The notes under the pieces were generated by a model, which worked only from the letters and a program-made list of their open reading frames with translations, did not search any database and had not been told where the DNA came from. Below are positions 20,747 to 31,232 of a DNA stretch of 56,171 bases, piece after piece. Made by a program: the position numbers and the translations under genes. Position 1 is the stretch's first letter. Each line of letters starts with the position of its first letter. The DNA is taken from NCBI GenBank assembly GCA_032718475.1, contig JAUCBJ010005223.1:1-56171 (forward strand), written 5' to 3'. The DNA is from Nemertoderma westbladi (lineage: Eukaryota; Xenacoelomorpha; Nemertodermatida; Nemertodermatidae).

Positions 20747-21845
20747 GAGCATTATAAAATTGCAATATATTATCTTTACTACTTGGAATAATATAAAATA
20801 CTACCATACACGATTAAAAATTACTACAATAATTTCATACAAATTAATTACAAGTAGGCCTACAAAGGCAGCAATCGCTTACCTCATACAGTAATATTAC
20901 GTAGTAGTACATGTTTTTTTATGATAATTTTGTTAAATCAATAATCGCAATGTTTTAAAATAACGTACAGAAGAAATATAAGGCGTGTCCGCCCATATAG
21001 GAGGTTCAGGTGGCCCATTAAAATGTATTCCAATTAACTTTTCGTTTTATGGTTCAAATGTCAAAACATTACTTATCAGAAGGTAACATAAGCCGGCGGG
21101 GCTTACTCATAATGGTGGCGGGTACTCAACCACCACTGCCCTCCTGAACTCCTGAATCCGATTTGATAGGATGAATGAATCCTTTATCTAAGAGGCTCCA
21201 AAGACATATAAAGTAGGCCTGGATGCACACAAAACCTCTTCAGAAGTGTAATTTAAATTTGTGCCTTTATTTTTTTAAGCAAACCATCCCTTACTTTATA
21301 TTTAGGTGGTCACAATTGAGGATCACGTTCAAATTATGTCAAATTTTTTGTGGTAAAGATTTATTTATAATTTAAGATATGGAAATCTTTCAACTAGATT
21401 CATTATTTAATTTATGTATAATTAATTAGTAGTAGTAATGATATTTTGTGTTTATACTATAACGTCTATGGGAAACTGATGACCTGCTAAAACTTACTAT
21501 ATTATTAGTCTCTTACTTCTTGTGTCAGGTTTCAATCGTAAACTAATTAATTGAAAAATTTACTCTTTACTGAATGTGTGAAGTGTTTTAAAATGCTCAA
21601 ATGCATTGTTATGCAGATCATTAAGAAAGTTATTTGACGTGTGTTTATTTTCATTCAAAACAACGATACCAACAATTTTTTATCGTAATATTTATTAAAT
21701 AATATTTTTTATTAAGTAATTAATAAAAATATTTGCAAATAAATATAATAAATAAATAAATTTTAGCATATATATAACTGATCTCCCGAACTATGCACAT
21801 TACATATCTCGGGAACAGTATAAAATAAATATATAAAACAATCAT
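20747..21845. other. Non-coding spacer
   Basis: No gene recognised. A moderately GC-rich patch at 21085-21150 (GCCGGCGGGGCTTACTC) may be a repeat relic. I could not assign it. Confidence 0.35.
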
Positions 21846-21851
21846 ACTCAC

Positions 21852-22102
21852 TGGATGGGTACAAAGCATGGTGTACCATGGGATGAGTTTGCATTGCAAA
21901 ACCTCCTGGTAGGCTCCAGAAACGGAACTTTTTCTTTGATGGCAAATAAGACAATAGTGGTGACATATATTGCCAAAACCCAGAATCACCCTACCGTCAC
22001 AACGGATGAGTCTGCCGGACATCCGTCGTTCATGATCGTATTATAAAGTGGCCAGCTGACGATAGGAAACGTAGCAGTCATGGTAACGTCATCCTGAAAC
22101 AT
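21852..22102 (-). CDS. Candidate internal exon with an in-frame TGA, product unknown
   Basis: On the minus strand CTCAACTTTTCGCAG precedes 22102 (acceptor-like) and GTGAGTATG follows 21852 (donor-like). Only one frame is open at the start: MFQDDVTMTATFPIVSWPLY, NTIMNDGCPADSSVVTVG, then a TGA. The same frame continues FWVLAIYVTTIVLFAI, which looks like a membrane helix, and CNANSSHGTPCFVPI up to the donor. It may be a decayed exon of a membrane protein; the other two frames are also partly open, so the reading is uncertain. No family recognised. Confidence 0.25.
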
Positions 22103-22166
22103 CTGCGAAAAGTTGAGTTCATGAGATAGAAAATCTATAAACACATCAAATCAAAATAGATTGTAA

Positions 22167-22247
22167 TTACATATATAGTAGTAACGATATGATTTACATA
22201 TACAGTAGTAACAATATGATTTACATATACAGTAGTAACGATATGAT
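22167..22247 (+). repeat. 27-bp tandem repeat x3
   Basis: Three units of TTACATATACAGTAGTAACG plus ATATGAT at 22167, 22194 and 22221, with two substitutions. Confidence 0.95.
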
Positions 22248-23319
22248 TTAGATTGGAATTTCAAGAGGAGGTTACAAATAGACTAAACGTTGACAGTGAA
22301 TGTATTGGAATGTGAGTGGATGTTATGGCAGTACCTTTTGGTTAATTATTGCATTTTAATACATTTGAAATTTAAAATTAGCCATATTTACTTCAACACA
22401 GTTAATTAAAAGGGTGAATAAGCCAGCTGTATTTTTCAAATAAAATTCATTCTCATGAGAATAAAATGCCATTTTGCAGGGAATGCCGCCGCCGTGCTGT
22501 TCTGTAAATTTCTGCTACTTAGTAATCAATATTAGCTTGTTGTAATCAATGTAGCTCATAAGAGTGGCAGATGCATCTCAGCATGACATCACTTCAAAAG
22601 GTGATATTTAGCAATAAAGAACCCATGCTGAAACACACCAGGATTTTGAGACAATCACATTAGAAACTGGCTGTACTACTGGAGTGGTAGCTGGGTGTTA
22701 TACTCAATTACCACATAAGCATGTCACTGCCAGTCCAGTGTAGCTGCAATTAATTTGACAAAATATTCTTGATGAATGGAGTGATGTTCATTGTTTGCTT
22801 TTTGGTATTGACATGAAAAACATTATTCTTGCTTATGGATATTCCAAACAACCGATTTCCAATGTCAGCCATTATGTAATTATTTTTCGTTAGCTAACAA
22901 CCCTCGGAAACACAAATAATGGAGCTGAGTTAACTAGCGTCAAAAATAGCAGTTCCGTGTCAAAGGCAATTGATAGTAGAGGGTATGCCATGAAGGTGCC
23001 CCGACCCATAAGTCCAATGAGTGGTCAATTGAGTAGGTCAAACATCGGCCGTAGTACAACATTGGCTCTACCTGATTAGCTGTTTCCCTTTGGGCTTGAA
23101 TTCTAAAAGCAGTGCCGGCACGCCACCTAATTCATTATCAATCAATTGTTATCATCAAGGCTGACTTATTATTCCCAAGTGAACTCGGGAGACTCATATA
23201 AAAGATAAATTAGATTAGATAAAGATTGAGGTTGTGCTAAAGCATCTGAATTTTGAAATAATTATATTATTTTATGTGTAACCCTTGATTTCGATTAATT
23301 GCGTGCATTGTAGTTGCTA
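22248..23319. other. Non-coding spacer
   Basis: No gene or repeat recognised. Confidence 0.35.
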
Positions 23320-23355
23320 CAGTTGGGTTGGTAGTTGCAGTTGGGTTGGTAGTTG
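23320..23355 (+). repeat. 18-bp direct tandem duplication
   Basis: CAGTTGGGTTGGTAGTTG occurs twice in succession. Confidence 0.95.
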
Positions 23356-24239
23356 CTCTATTCTTGGCTAGTAGTGAGGAACTTGATCAGTAATTTTTTA
23401 ACATACCATATACAACACAAACGTACAGTATTTCACAGCATTTTACTAAAATTGATGACTGTGTTGCCAATGAAGTTGGATTCAAACAGAATTTTCGAAA
23501 GTTATGTTCAATCGGAAAAAAGACAAAAGTCAAGACATTGACTTCATACCATCATAGTATTCTACCTGTCTGGTTTTGTATGATTTTAACTAATTCTGCA
23601 TAAGAGAAAATCCTATGAAATTTTCTCTTTGAATTAATCAGACATATTATGAATAAATAATAATTTTTTTTATAACTATTTTTTTTATTCGCAACTCATG
23701 GTGAACTTGATGGACTTTTTCTATTTGATTATGTCTCGTATTGTTGTGGTTTCATCACCACCACCTCGTCGTTGAGCCATAATTAAGGCAAGATATTGCA
23801 ATGAGATAAAATCAAAGGTAAGAAAAGAACAAGCATGAATAATGGATTTACATTGTCTGACGCTGACATCCATGTCGTATTAACATAGAGTTTAAACGGA
23901 TCAATGGTGTGAGGTTATATAGACAAAGGAGTTTTTTTGCTATTTTGCATATGACTTACCCATGGCCATTGTCAGTAAGGCAATCAATTAGCAATTATAT
24001 TATTAATTATTAAAATTATAATTGCACTGCAACTCATTTAAAAATAATTCCCGCTTAAATATAATGTGAATCTACAAATCCTAAGCAAAGAGAACTGAAT
24101 ATAACCAGAGAATATTAATTAGTATTTATGTGTAGATAATAATGAATTATGTATAAAGGCATTTAAAACAACTAACCAGCACAGTAAAAACAATTGAATT
24201 AAAAAACTATAAAACAATATATATATATATATTCAATTA
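23356..24239. other. Non-coding AT-rich spacer
   Basis: No gene recognised. (AT)n lies at about 24218-24231. Confidence 0.35.
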
Positions 24240-24720
24240 GAATCCATCCCCCCGATGGGGGATAGCGGATTTCGTGAAAAAAATAAAACTCTTATTGTTT
24301 CATAAAGAGCGAAATTTTATGGGGATTTAAAATCTGGTACCGTTCGCCATGTATGTTTCGTATTTAAGATATTGCGTTTTTTTTTCACCGGTTGCACTTT
24401 TCATTCCAGAACAAAATTTCAAAATCGCAAATATTTCTCCAAATGTTCTAAATTTAATTCTTGTTGGTTTTGGGGGTTTATGAAATCGATGGTAACATTT
24501 TTCAAACAATCTAACAAAGTATTATTTTTTATTACTTCAGGGACAAAAGGTACAGTGAAAAAAGTGAAAATAACAAGTTATTATGGATAATTACACAGAC
24601 AGACTGACTGACAAACAAACAAAACAGATTCGCCAAACGCAAAAATTTTTATTAAACATGAAATCACCGACCAGAGAAACCCTTAGAGCTACATTTTTTT
24701 GGCATGTTGGTGTATTTTTA
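24240..24720. repeat. Dispersed non-coding repeat, copy 2, with GC hairpin
   Basis: Starts with ATCCCCC-CGAT-GGGGGAT (24246-24263), a 7-bp perfect stem. The 24595-24690 part reads CAGACAGACTGACTGAC, AGATTCGCCAAA, AACATGAAATCACCGACC, GAAACCCTTAGAGCT. This parallels the GACAGACAG / ATTCCGCCAAA / GAAATCAGCGAC order at 3170-3500 and 46340-46560. Similarity is clear in order but diverged in detail. Confidence 0.5.
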
Positions 24721-25639
24721 TTATCGGTCCTACTAAACTACCAAAAGCACCTAGTCATATCAAAAACACCTAAAAGAAACCCGAAATTACGAATTAGGCG
24801 TGTATTATGCTATTTTTATACCAGAATATTTTAACTCTATTGTAATTAATATTCGAATAGCATAAAATCACCGAATATTTATAGCATGAATTATAGCACA
24901 AATTAATCAAACAAATTTAAGCACAATAGTTAAAGTTTATAATGTAATTTCGAATAGCAGTATGTAGGCATGTATGTATATATTCCTAAGTAGTTAGTTA
25001 GTTAGTTATTTTATTGACAAACCGTGATGAAACTCTAACAATAAATGTCAACACAAAACACAGAAAAACAAAAATAAACACAAGAATTAATTATGATTAA
25101 TAATAACGTAGAAATAAAAAACCAAAACAAACAAATACCATATACAAAACAACAATAAAAAGACGAAGATAATATAGCGAATAAACTGTAAGACATTCAC
25201 ATATTTAATCACGAACTAAACCGGGACCTACAATTTGATGATGTCTACACTTTAGTTAATGGCTAATCGAATAGGGCGAACACGGATTTGACCAATTTAG
25301 AAACAGTCGAAATTAATCTTGTCGGATTTGTTAGTAAGTAAGTAAGTACGATTAATTTTTTTTATTATAATTACAAGCAACATAATTAATAGATGTATGT
25401 AGTATTAAAAGAATTAGTGGGACAATAAACATTAATTACAATGTGAAATATATAGTTCATAATTAGATTTGGACAGGTTAGACAGCAAAAAACGGTGGGA
25501 TTTACATAGCAACATTGGTGACAACAAATACTTCCTAATATAATGACTTCCATAATGAATCATAAAAGCAGAACAATAGGGGTGTAAACGATACGCTGAC
25601 AACCAACAGCTGATAACCACTACCGAAAACGGGAAATAT
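24721..25639. other. Non-coding AT-rich spacer
   Basis: No gene recognised. Short runs such as TAGTTAGTTAGTTA (24992-25006) and TAAGTAAGTAAG (25334-25345). Confidence 0.35.
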
Positions 25640-25745
25640 GAAAATGTAACCTGAGTTCGTGACTCTCGTTTATTGTTTTGGTTAGAATAACCTTCCACTG
25701 TGACCGGTTCCTTTCCCTCAATTGATAATTAACATTAATTAGCTT
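25640..25745 (+). repeat. Dispersed repeat core copy
   Basis: CGTTTATTGTTTTGGTTAGA, then TTCCACTGTGACCGGTTCC and CCCTCAATTGATAATTAACATT. This matches the right arm 8240-8365 and the copies at 16031-16080 (-) and 26540-26640. Confidence 0.7.
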
Positions 25746-25789
25746 TAATGATGGTTGTCGGTTGATGGTGTAGCGTTTACACAATAGGA

Positions 25790-26014
25790 CCATTAACAAA
25801 ACAGGTAAGGTCACACTCAATACAGTTATGGATTCGGCAAGGAACACTTTTCTTATCGGTTGGGTAAGTGGACAATCAATGAAAATGTGTCTGTCTGTTT
25901 TAGTAGCACCATACAGACAGGTTCTTCCTTCTGAAGAAATCCACGACCACCATCCGGTTTCCATTGGAAGACGGTGGGAACTGAGTCGGAGCCTACTAAA
26001 GGAAAAACGGGCCC
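25790..26014 (-). pseudogene. LINE C-terminal zinc-finger-like fragment
   Basis: Minus strand reads ARFSFSRLRLSSHRLPMETG, WWSWISSEGRTCLYGATKTD, RHIFIDCPLTQPIRKVFL. The arrangement R.R..SHRL.IE.G.W, C..C/G, E/D.H...DCP, R matches the tail region of many invertebrate LINE ORF2 proteins. The second Cys of the expected pair is Gly here. Only this 75-residue piece survives. The family differs from A and B. Confidence 0.5.
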
Positions 26015-26539
26015 ATTCACTAACTCTGTGGTCAGTAGTATATATTGTATGCGTTTACAGCTCAGGGTTGTATACCAGGGTAGTTAATATACCTTGTAGG
26101 ATTAAGGGGGGGGGGGGGGGGGGGGCAGCAGGGGCAGCTGCCGGGGGCTCATAAGTTGGAAGAGGCCCGCAAGTTGGGGTTACCAAACATTATCTCACTG
26201 ATAAAACAACCTCATTTATTTATTAATTTCTGTCTGTTCAATAAATATTTATATCTTACATAGCGCCATTCATAGGCAGATAGACCGTGCCTGATTAGAG
26301 AATGCCATTGAAACAAAAAACAGAAGGGTAAAGGTGAGTTGATTATATTGGTTCCCTGGCTTGGCTCGCTGCATAGCTGTCGGGTGTAGCCCAGTGGAGG
26401 TGAACGTTCTAAGCGAAAAGGCTTTCCACAGTACGCAGCAAACTTTGCCCACCAGAAAGCTTCGCCCGCATCCAATCTTCGCCTGGAGCAATCTTCGCCC
26501 TCAAAATGAACAACTATCGCCCGGCGGGAACCTTCGCCC
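26015..26539. other. Spacer with poly(G) and a quasi-palindromic CAGCAGGGGCAGCTGCC
   Basis: G20 at 26106-26125 preceded by ATTAA. A GC-richer stretch 26350-26535 (ORFs on both strands) is not recognised. Confidence 0.4.
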
Positions 26540-26640
26540 ACTAAACAATTATTGTTTTGTTAAAAAAGTCTCTGTAACCTGCTTCTTTCCCTCAATTGGT
26601 ATCACCATCGTTTATTGTTTTGGTTAGAAAAAATTATCTG
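26540..26640 (+). repeat. Dispersed repeat core copy, permuted
   Basis: CTGTAACCTGCTTCTTTCCC, TCAATTGGTATCACCAT, then CGTTTATTGTTTTGGTTAGA. The order of the two halves is permuted relative to 25640-25745, suggesting the parent is a tandem of a ~75-bp unit. Confidence 0.65.
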
Positions 26641-27740
26641 GTTCTCTGGTACACTACTGCTCTCTTAAGCCATCATTACCAGTATCAGGATACATATAGA
26701 CTGGTATAATAAAGTAGAGTACAGGATTGCCTTAGAAACAATAATACTGCGGAACTGCAATACCTGTAGGCCGCATACTTATACTGTGATATTTACTATC
26801 ACGGTATTTCAATTTTTCTAATTTCAATAAACAGTACTATATAACTGGGGATATCCAAACCAAAATCCCGAATTTATCGAAACTGGTTTAGGATAAGGTT
26901 GGGTGGCCTACTGTTTAATTTGAGGTATCTGTCTTCATTATGTCTTATGTGGGATGAACCATGAAGTTGTCGGAGCCTTAGCGAACTGTCACAGTTAAGG
27001 GGTGGTTCAGTAATGGAAGGAAGTAGTTGTTGTCGTTGTTGTTGCCATCGTTGCAGTTGATGTCGGTACAATATCGTCTTGCTAGTAACTTAGTCGGATA
27101 TAAAGATGTCAAATTGAAATCTTGAGGCATCAATAAACCAAAAGTTTAGATTTTCTATACTTTTAGACACCATCACTTCAACAGTCTGTGGCTAGATGGC
27201 GAAATGTCTGAAAGTGAAAACCTTTCAGTTCAAGCTGAAAATTGAAATATACATGCTAGATTGTTGGGATAAATATACTCTTGTATAAGTCTATTGTATG
27301 TTATCTGGTATACCGCAAGTGGGCTAAATTTAAAACATTCTAGAAAAGTCTGAAATTAAAACCTGCAGCCACTTCGTTATTTATAAACCTTTCTTCCTGA
27401 GTGGAACATATATTCTAGACCTCAGAATGAGGTTTAGAAAGGTCTTAAATCGACTGCAGTCAACCACTCTGCATCTAGGTGTTATAGTTATTAGGGGTCA
27501 TCTGCTTATATTTGGCTTATAATTCTTCTGAGTTGACACTTGACATATGTTTATGTCACGTGCTCCACGAAGTATACAGTGTATGTCTTATCACACTCTC
27601 AATAGCTTATTTTGACCAAATCTCATCTAATGAAACTGGATTTTGAAGATCATTGATTGTCGAATTTCCATGTAATCTCGATTATCTCATTCATTCTCGA
27701 TTTCTCGCACCACCGCACTGGAACTTTACCAAGGTAGAAG
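26641..27740. other. Non-coding spacer
   Basis: No gene recognised. Short poly-Gln-like (CAA/TTG) codons near 27020-27060 are low complexity. Confidence 0.35.
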
Positions 27741-27880
27741 TTTGGATATCCCTGAGATGTCCCTGTGTCATCCTCACGGATATATCCCAAGGATGTCCAA
27801 ATGTAAGTCCCCAGGACATCCCAGAGATATCCTTATAATAGGATATTTTGGGACATGCTGGAGATATCCCAGGGACATCC
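27741..27880. repeat. Degenerate GGGACATCC / GATATCC repeat
   Basis: Repeated short blocks (GATATCCC, AGGACATCCC, AGAGATATCC, GGGACATGC, GGGACATCC) at irregular 10-25-bp spacing, both strands palindromic in part. It directly precedes the gene relic at 27848. Confidence 0.7.
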
Positions 27881-29080
27881 AATCACAAAAAGAATACTTT
27901 TATATCTAAAAGTAAAGTCAAGAACTCAAACTATAACTATAAACTCAAGATAGATACATTCATAAGCAAATCCAATCAACTATTTGATATTGCTAGCTGC
28001 AAATGTGATATACCATCTACCTCATGCAGCTGTCAGTTGGAAAACAAGGTTCCAATAAATGAGTGGCAATTTCTCTTTGACCAACGTGGGATTCGATCTA
28101 TGTCAATTGGAAGTGATGATTGGAATACAACTAGACAACAAGAAGCATCATTAATTCGGAAGGAAAAACGAAAGTTATCTACAATCCCAATTCCCTGTGC
28201 TGAGGTTGTTGATGATTCTGATGCAGGTAACAGTACTGAACCAGAATCCTGCAGTCAAGATAGCAATAATGTCGATTTTCAGAGTAAAGTTTCAAGTTCA
28301 AAGCCAGATGCGTGATCATCTACCCTCTGTTGCCAGAGAGTGTGACCGCTTTGGAATATCTGACAGGGCAGCTACTGCTTTGACATCTGCAGCACTTCAA
28401 TACCCTGGAATTATAACATATAAAGACAAGATTAAAGTGGTTGATAAGAATAAAATTCGAAGGGAACGGTTAAAGGTCAGGTCAGCTCTGAGAGAGAATC
28501 GTCAATATACACCTATGGCTGTCTTCTTTGATGGAAGGAAAGATCAGACACGGATTCAAATGAAAATTGGCGAAAAGCGCTACCAAGGTACTGAGAAGGA
28601 AGAACATTATGTTATAATTGAGGAACCAGGATCTTCTTATATAGGACATTTCACTTCCAAATCAAACGAGGCAAGAAATGTAGAACAGGGGATTGTTGAT
28701 GTTGAATGTCTTGATGAAAATGGCTGCTCAACAGAGTCAATGGTGGCAATGGGCTCTGACAGTACAAATCTCAATACTGGTTGCAATGGAGTGGTGATTC
28801 GTTTAATGGAGGAACATTTAGGTTGACCTTTGCAGTGGATAATTTGTTCATTGCATATAAATGAGCTTCCATTACACCATTTACTTCTTCATGTGCCTTG
28901 ATATCAATATTGGCTCGTGCAGTAATGCTCTTGCATCTCAAAATCCAGGTCTATTATACCACTCCAGGTGGACCACTGCAGCAAATCGAATTCTACAAAT
29001 ATATATGTGAGCACTTATAGTCCGACGAAGAAGCTGGAAACATTAGCTGAGTTTGTCCTTAACCCTATTAAACCCGGGGA

Positions 29081-29097
29081 GGGGTCAATATGACCCC
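29081..29097. repeat. Subterminal palindrome GGGGTCAATATGACCCC (left)
   Basis: Contains GGTCA-ATA-TGACC, an exact match to the consensus estrogen-response-element layout. The same 17-mer recurs near the other end (30555-30571), so it is best read as a transposase-binding or structural motif of the MITE. Confidence 0.85.
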
Positions 29098-30554
29098 CCC
29101 CGTGGTTTTTTTATTATAATTCTGAAACAAACGCAGTTGGGAATCTGAAATTTTATGACTTTTCCTAAAAATCTATTGTCTTCATGGTAGTGAAAACCGT
29201 TTTCAAAAATATTGGGTACTTTTCGAGTTATAGCACCATTTTTTAACCCTACTTTTGGCACTTTTTTTGAGACGTTTTTTGAAAATTACATTTCATTAAA
29301 TATGAATTGTTACATCTCGGTTTTTGATTTACACCGGTTTTTTGGTGTTAGAAATTGGATGGAATTCATATAAATTGATTTAGAAATTTCAAACTTGTTT
29401 TTTTCGATGGGTGCCAAATTTTGGTGCCAGCACCAAATTTTGAAATAAGTCAATTTTGTAAATTGATTATTTGAAACTTGTTTTTTACGCAATTGGGGTT
29501 TTTTGAGGTTCTGGATTCGATGAAATATATACGAGTTGAACCAAGCGTATCAAACTTGTATTTTTCGGTGCTGTGTGCTAATTTTGGTGCTAGCACGAAA
29601 TTTTGAAAATCCATTTAATATATAAAATTGCTTGTGACAATTTATTTCTTGCGTTTTAGAGGTTTATGGCTGTTCTGAATTCAATGGAAAATATAATTAT
29701 CGAACTAGACATCTCAAACTTGTATTTTTCGGATGTGGGTGCAAAATGTGGTGCTAGCACCAAATTTTGAAAACCATCAAATATATCAATTGATTGTGTC
29801 ACCTTGTTTCTTGCGTTATACGGGTTTGTGATGGTTCTGAATTCAATGGAATCAGTAAAAATTTCATAAGAGTTCTCAAACTTGTATTTTTCGCCGGTGG
29901 GTGAAAATTGTTGTGCCAGCACCAAATTTTGGAAAATATGCAAATTGATAAGTAGATAGTATCACCTTGTTTCTTGCGTTATACGGGTTTATGAGGGTCC
30001 TGAATCCGATGGAATCAATAAAAACAGCACTGGACATCGCAAACTTGTACTTTTTGGTGATGGGTACGAAATTTGGTGCTAGCACCAAAATTTGCTAAAT
30101 TACGCCGAAAAATACAAGTAACAATGATCTGGCATATTAGAAATGTATTCCATTAGAATCAGCGCCCTCGAAAACCTGAAAATGTGAATTTATAGCATCG
30201 TATAAGTGAATTAAAAATTTTGTGTTCTAACTGAAAAGTGCTGGTTACTTGTTTTTTTCATTTTTTTCCTACGCAGAGAGGACTAAACAGCCATTTATAG
30301 TAATCATATCATTTTTAAATATTTTCCAATGTATTTTGCACCCCAAAAAACCTGTATTGAAAAATAATTAGCCGAAAATGTGACTTTCAAATTTTGTGAA
30401 AATTGTGCACTACTTGTAATTTTGGTGCTGCAATATAACCACCCCAGTACATTTTTTCGAAAATTTTTTTTTTCGGTTGGATCCAGACAAGTGATACCTA
30501 CGTACAAACAAAAAATCAGACGTTTTCGTAAATATTTGTAGATTTTAGAGGGGG

Positions 30555-30571
30555 GGGTCAATATGACCCCC
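30555..30571. repeat. Subterminal palindrome GGGGTCAATATGACCCC (right)
   Basis: Identical to 29081-29097. In copy 1 the counterpart at 20684-20700 has one changed base in the left half (GCTCA). Confidence 0.85.
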
Positions 30572-31232
30572 TCCCGGTATTTGTACAACATTTTATAGCC
30601 CGGTACTAATAGGGTTAAGGTATATGCCCCAACTTGTTTTCAAATTAGAGCAAGGCCACTTTCTATTGATGTTCCAAGAAAACTTGTAGATCTTATAATG
30701 CGCTCAAGATACCTTCCACATCATCTATTAGATGTTATTGAACCGGTCATTGGGAGAGGTAGCTATTTTGCTCACTTAGAAAACCACCTTTTAGCTTTGT
30801 TAACTGATAGTCGGTGATCAATCTCTCTGGAGTTAGAATTTATGAGAATAACTCGATGCATATAATTATTTGCCCTCCAGGTGCAACATCCCGTTAGAAA
30901 GTTTGAAGTTCCCGAAATTAACCTTGCTGCAACAGACTAAATTGACTTAATAAACTGGCAAACCGGCGATGTATTTGAACCTCCAATTATAGCCAAATGG
31001 GACATTGATCAGATTAGAGCATACATTAAGTGTGATGATTGCAACCTTGATCTAACTGAATTCAAAATGCCGTGTCATACTCAATCAGTTGAACGACATG
31101 TTGCATTAGTGTCACAAGTATCAAGATCTCTTGATTGGTCAAGTGAGTCATGATGGACTAATTCGCTCTCGAATAAAGGCTAGAAAATCAATGAAGTCAA
31201 TTGAATCAAAACGTGACTATGTGGTGACATAA

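Larger units (their letters stand above)
29063..30614. mobile_element. piggyBac-like MITE, copy 2, with intact TTAA duplication
   Basis: TTAA at 29059-29062 and 30615-30618. Left end CCCTATTAAACCCGGGG; the complement of the right end is CCCTATTAGTACCGGGC, a 9-bp match (CCCTATTAx) extended imperfectly. The 1552-bp interior is non-coding with five tandem units of about 162 bp (unit landmark AAACTTGTATTTTTCG near 29393, 29553, 29716, 29878, 30041). Each unit has GGTGCTAGCACC or a close variant. It interrupts the reading frame of the 27848-31232 gene relic between Leu and Val codons. Removing the element with one TTAA leaves the frame continuous across the site. Confidence 0.9.
27848..31232 (+). 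pseudogene. Uncharacterised conserved metazoan protein, split by a MITE
   Basis: Coding-like blocks run in order. 27966-28315: NQLFDIASCKCDIPSTSCSC, KVPINEWQFLFDQRGIRSMS. After a frameshift, 28290-28960: ATALTSAALQYPGIITYKD, TPMAVFFDGRKDQTRIQMKI, PLQWIICSLHINELPLHHLL, then a deletion, NPGLLYHSRWTTAANRILQI and PTKKLETLAEFVL. After the MITE, 30617-31232: KVYAPTCFQIRARPL, RSRYLPHHLLDVIEPVIGRG, SYFAHLENHLLALL, INWQTGDVFEPPI, FKMPCHTQSVERHVALVS, GLIRSRIKARKSM. I recall this pattern (SRW.T.ANR, YFAH.EN.LL, CHTQ.VER) from multicopy unnamed proteins of invertebrate genomes; function unknown, possibly linked to a mobile element. Lesions include a TGA at 28824 in an otherwise open frame, several frameshifts and the insertion. 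Confidence 0.7.

Noticed and set aside
21852-22102. Selenoprotein reading of the in-frame TGA
   Set aside because: No conserved context or SECIS-like structure was identified; decay or a wrong frame is simpler.
25432-25698. Minus-strand ORF upstream of the LINE finger fragment as part of that protein
   Set aside because: It lies downstream of the finger on the minus strand, in the dispersed repeat core, and has no recognisable motif.
27653-27838. Short ORFs across the GATATCC/GGACATCC block as genes
   Set aside because: They reflect a degenerate short repeat; translations on both strands are mirror-like.
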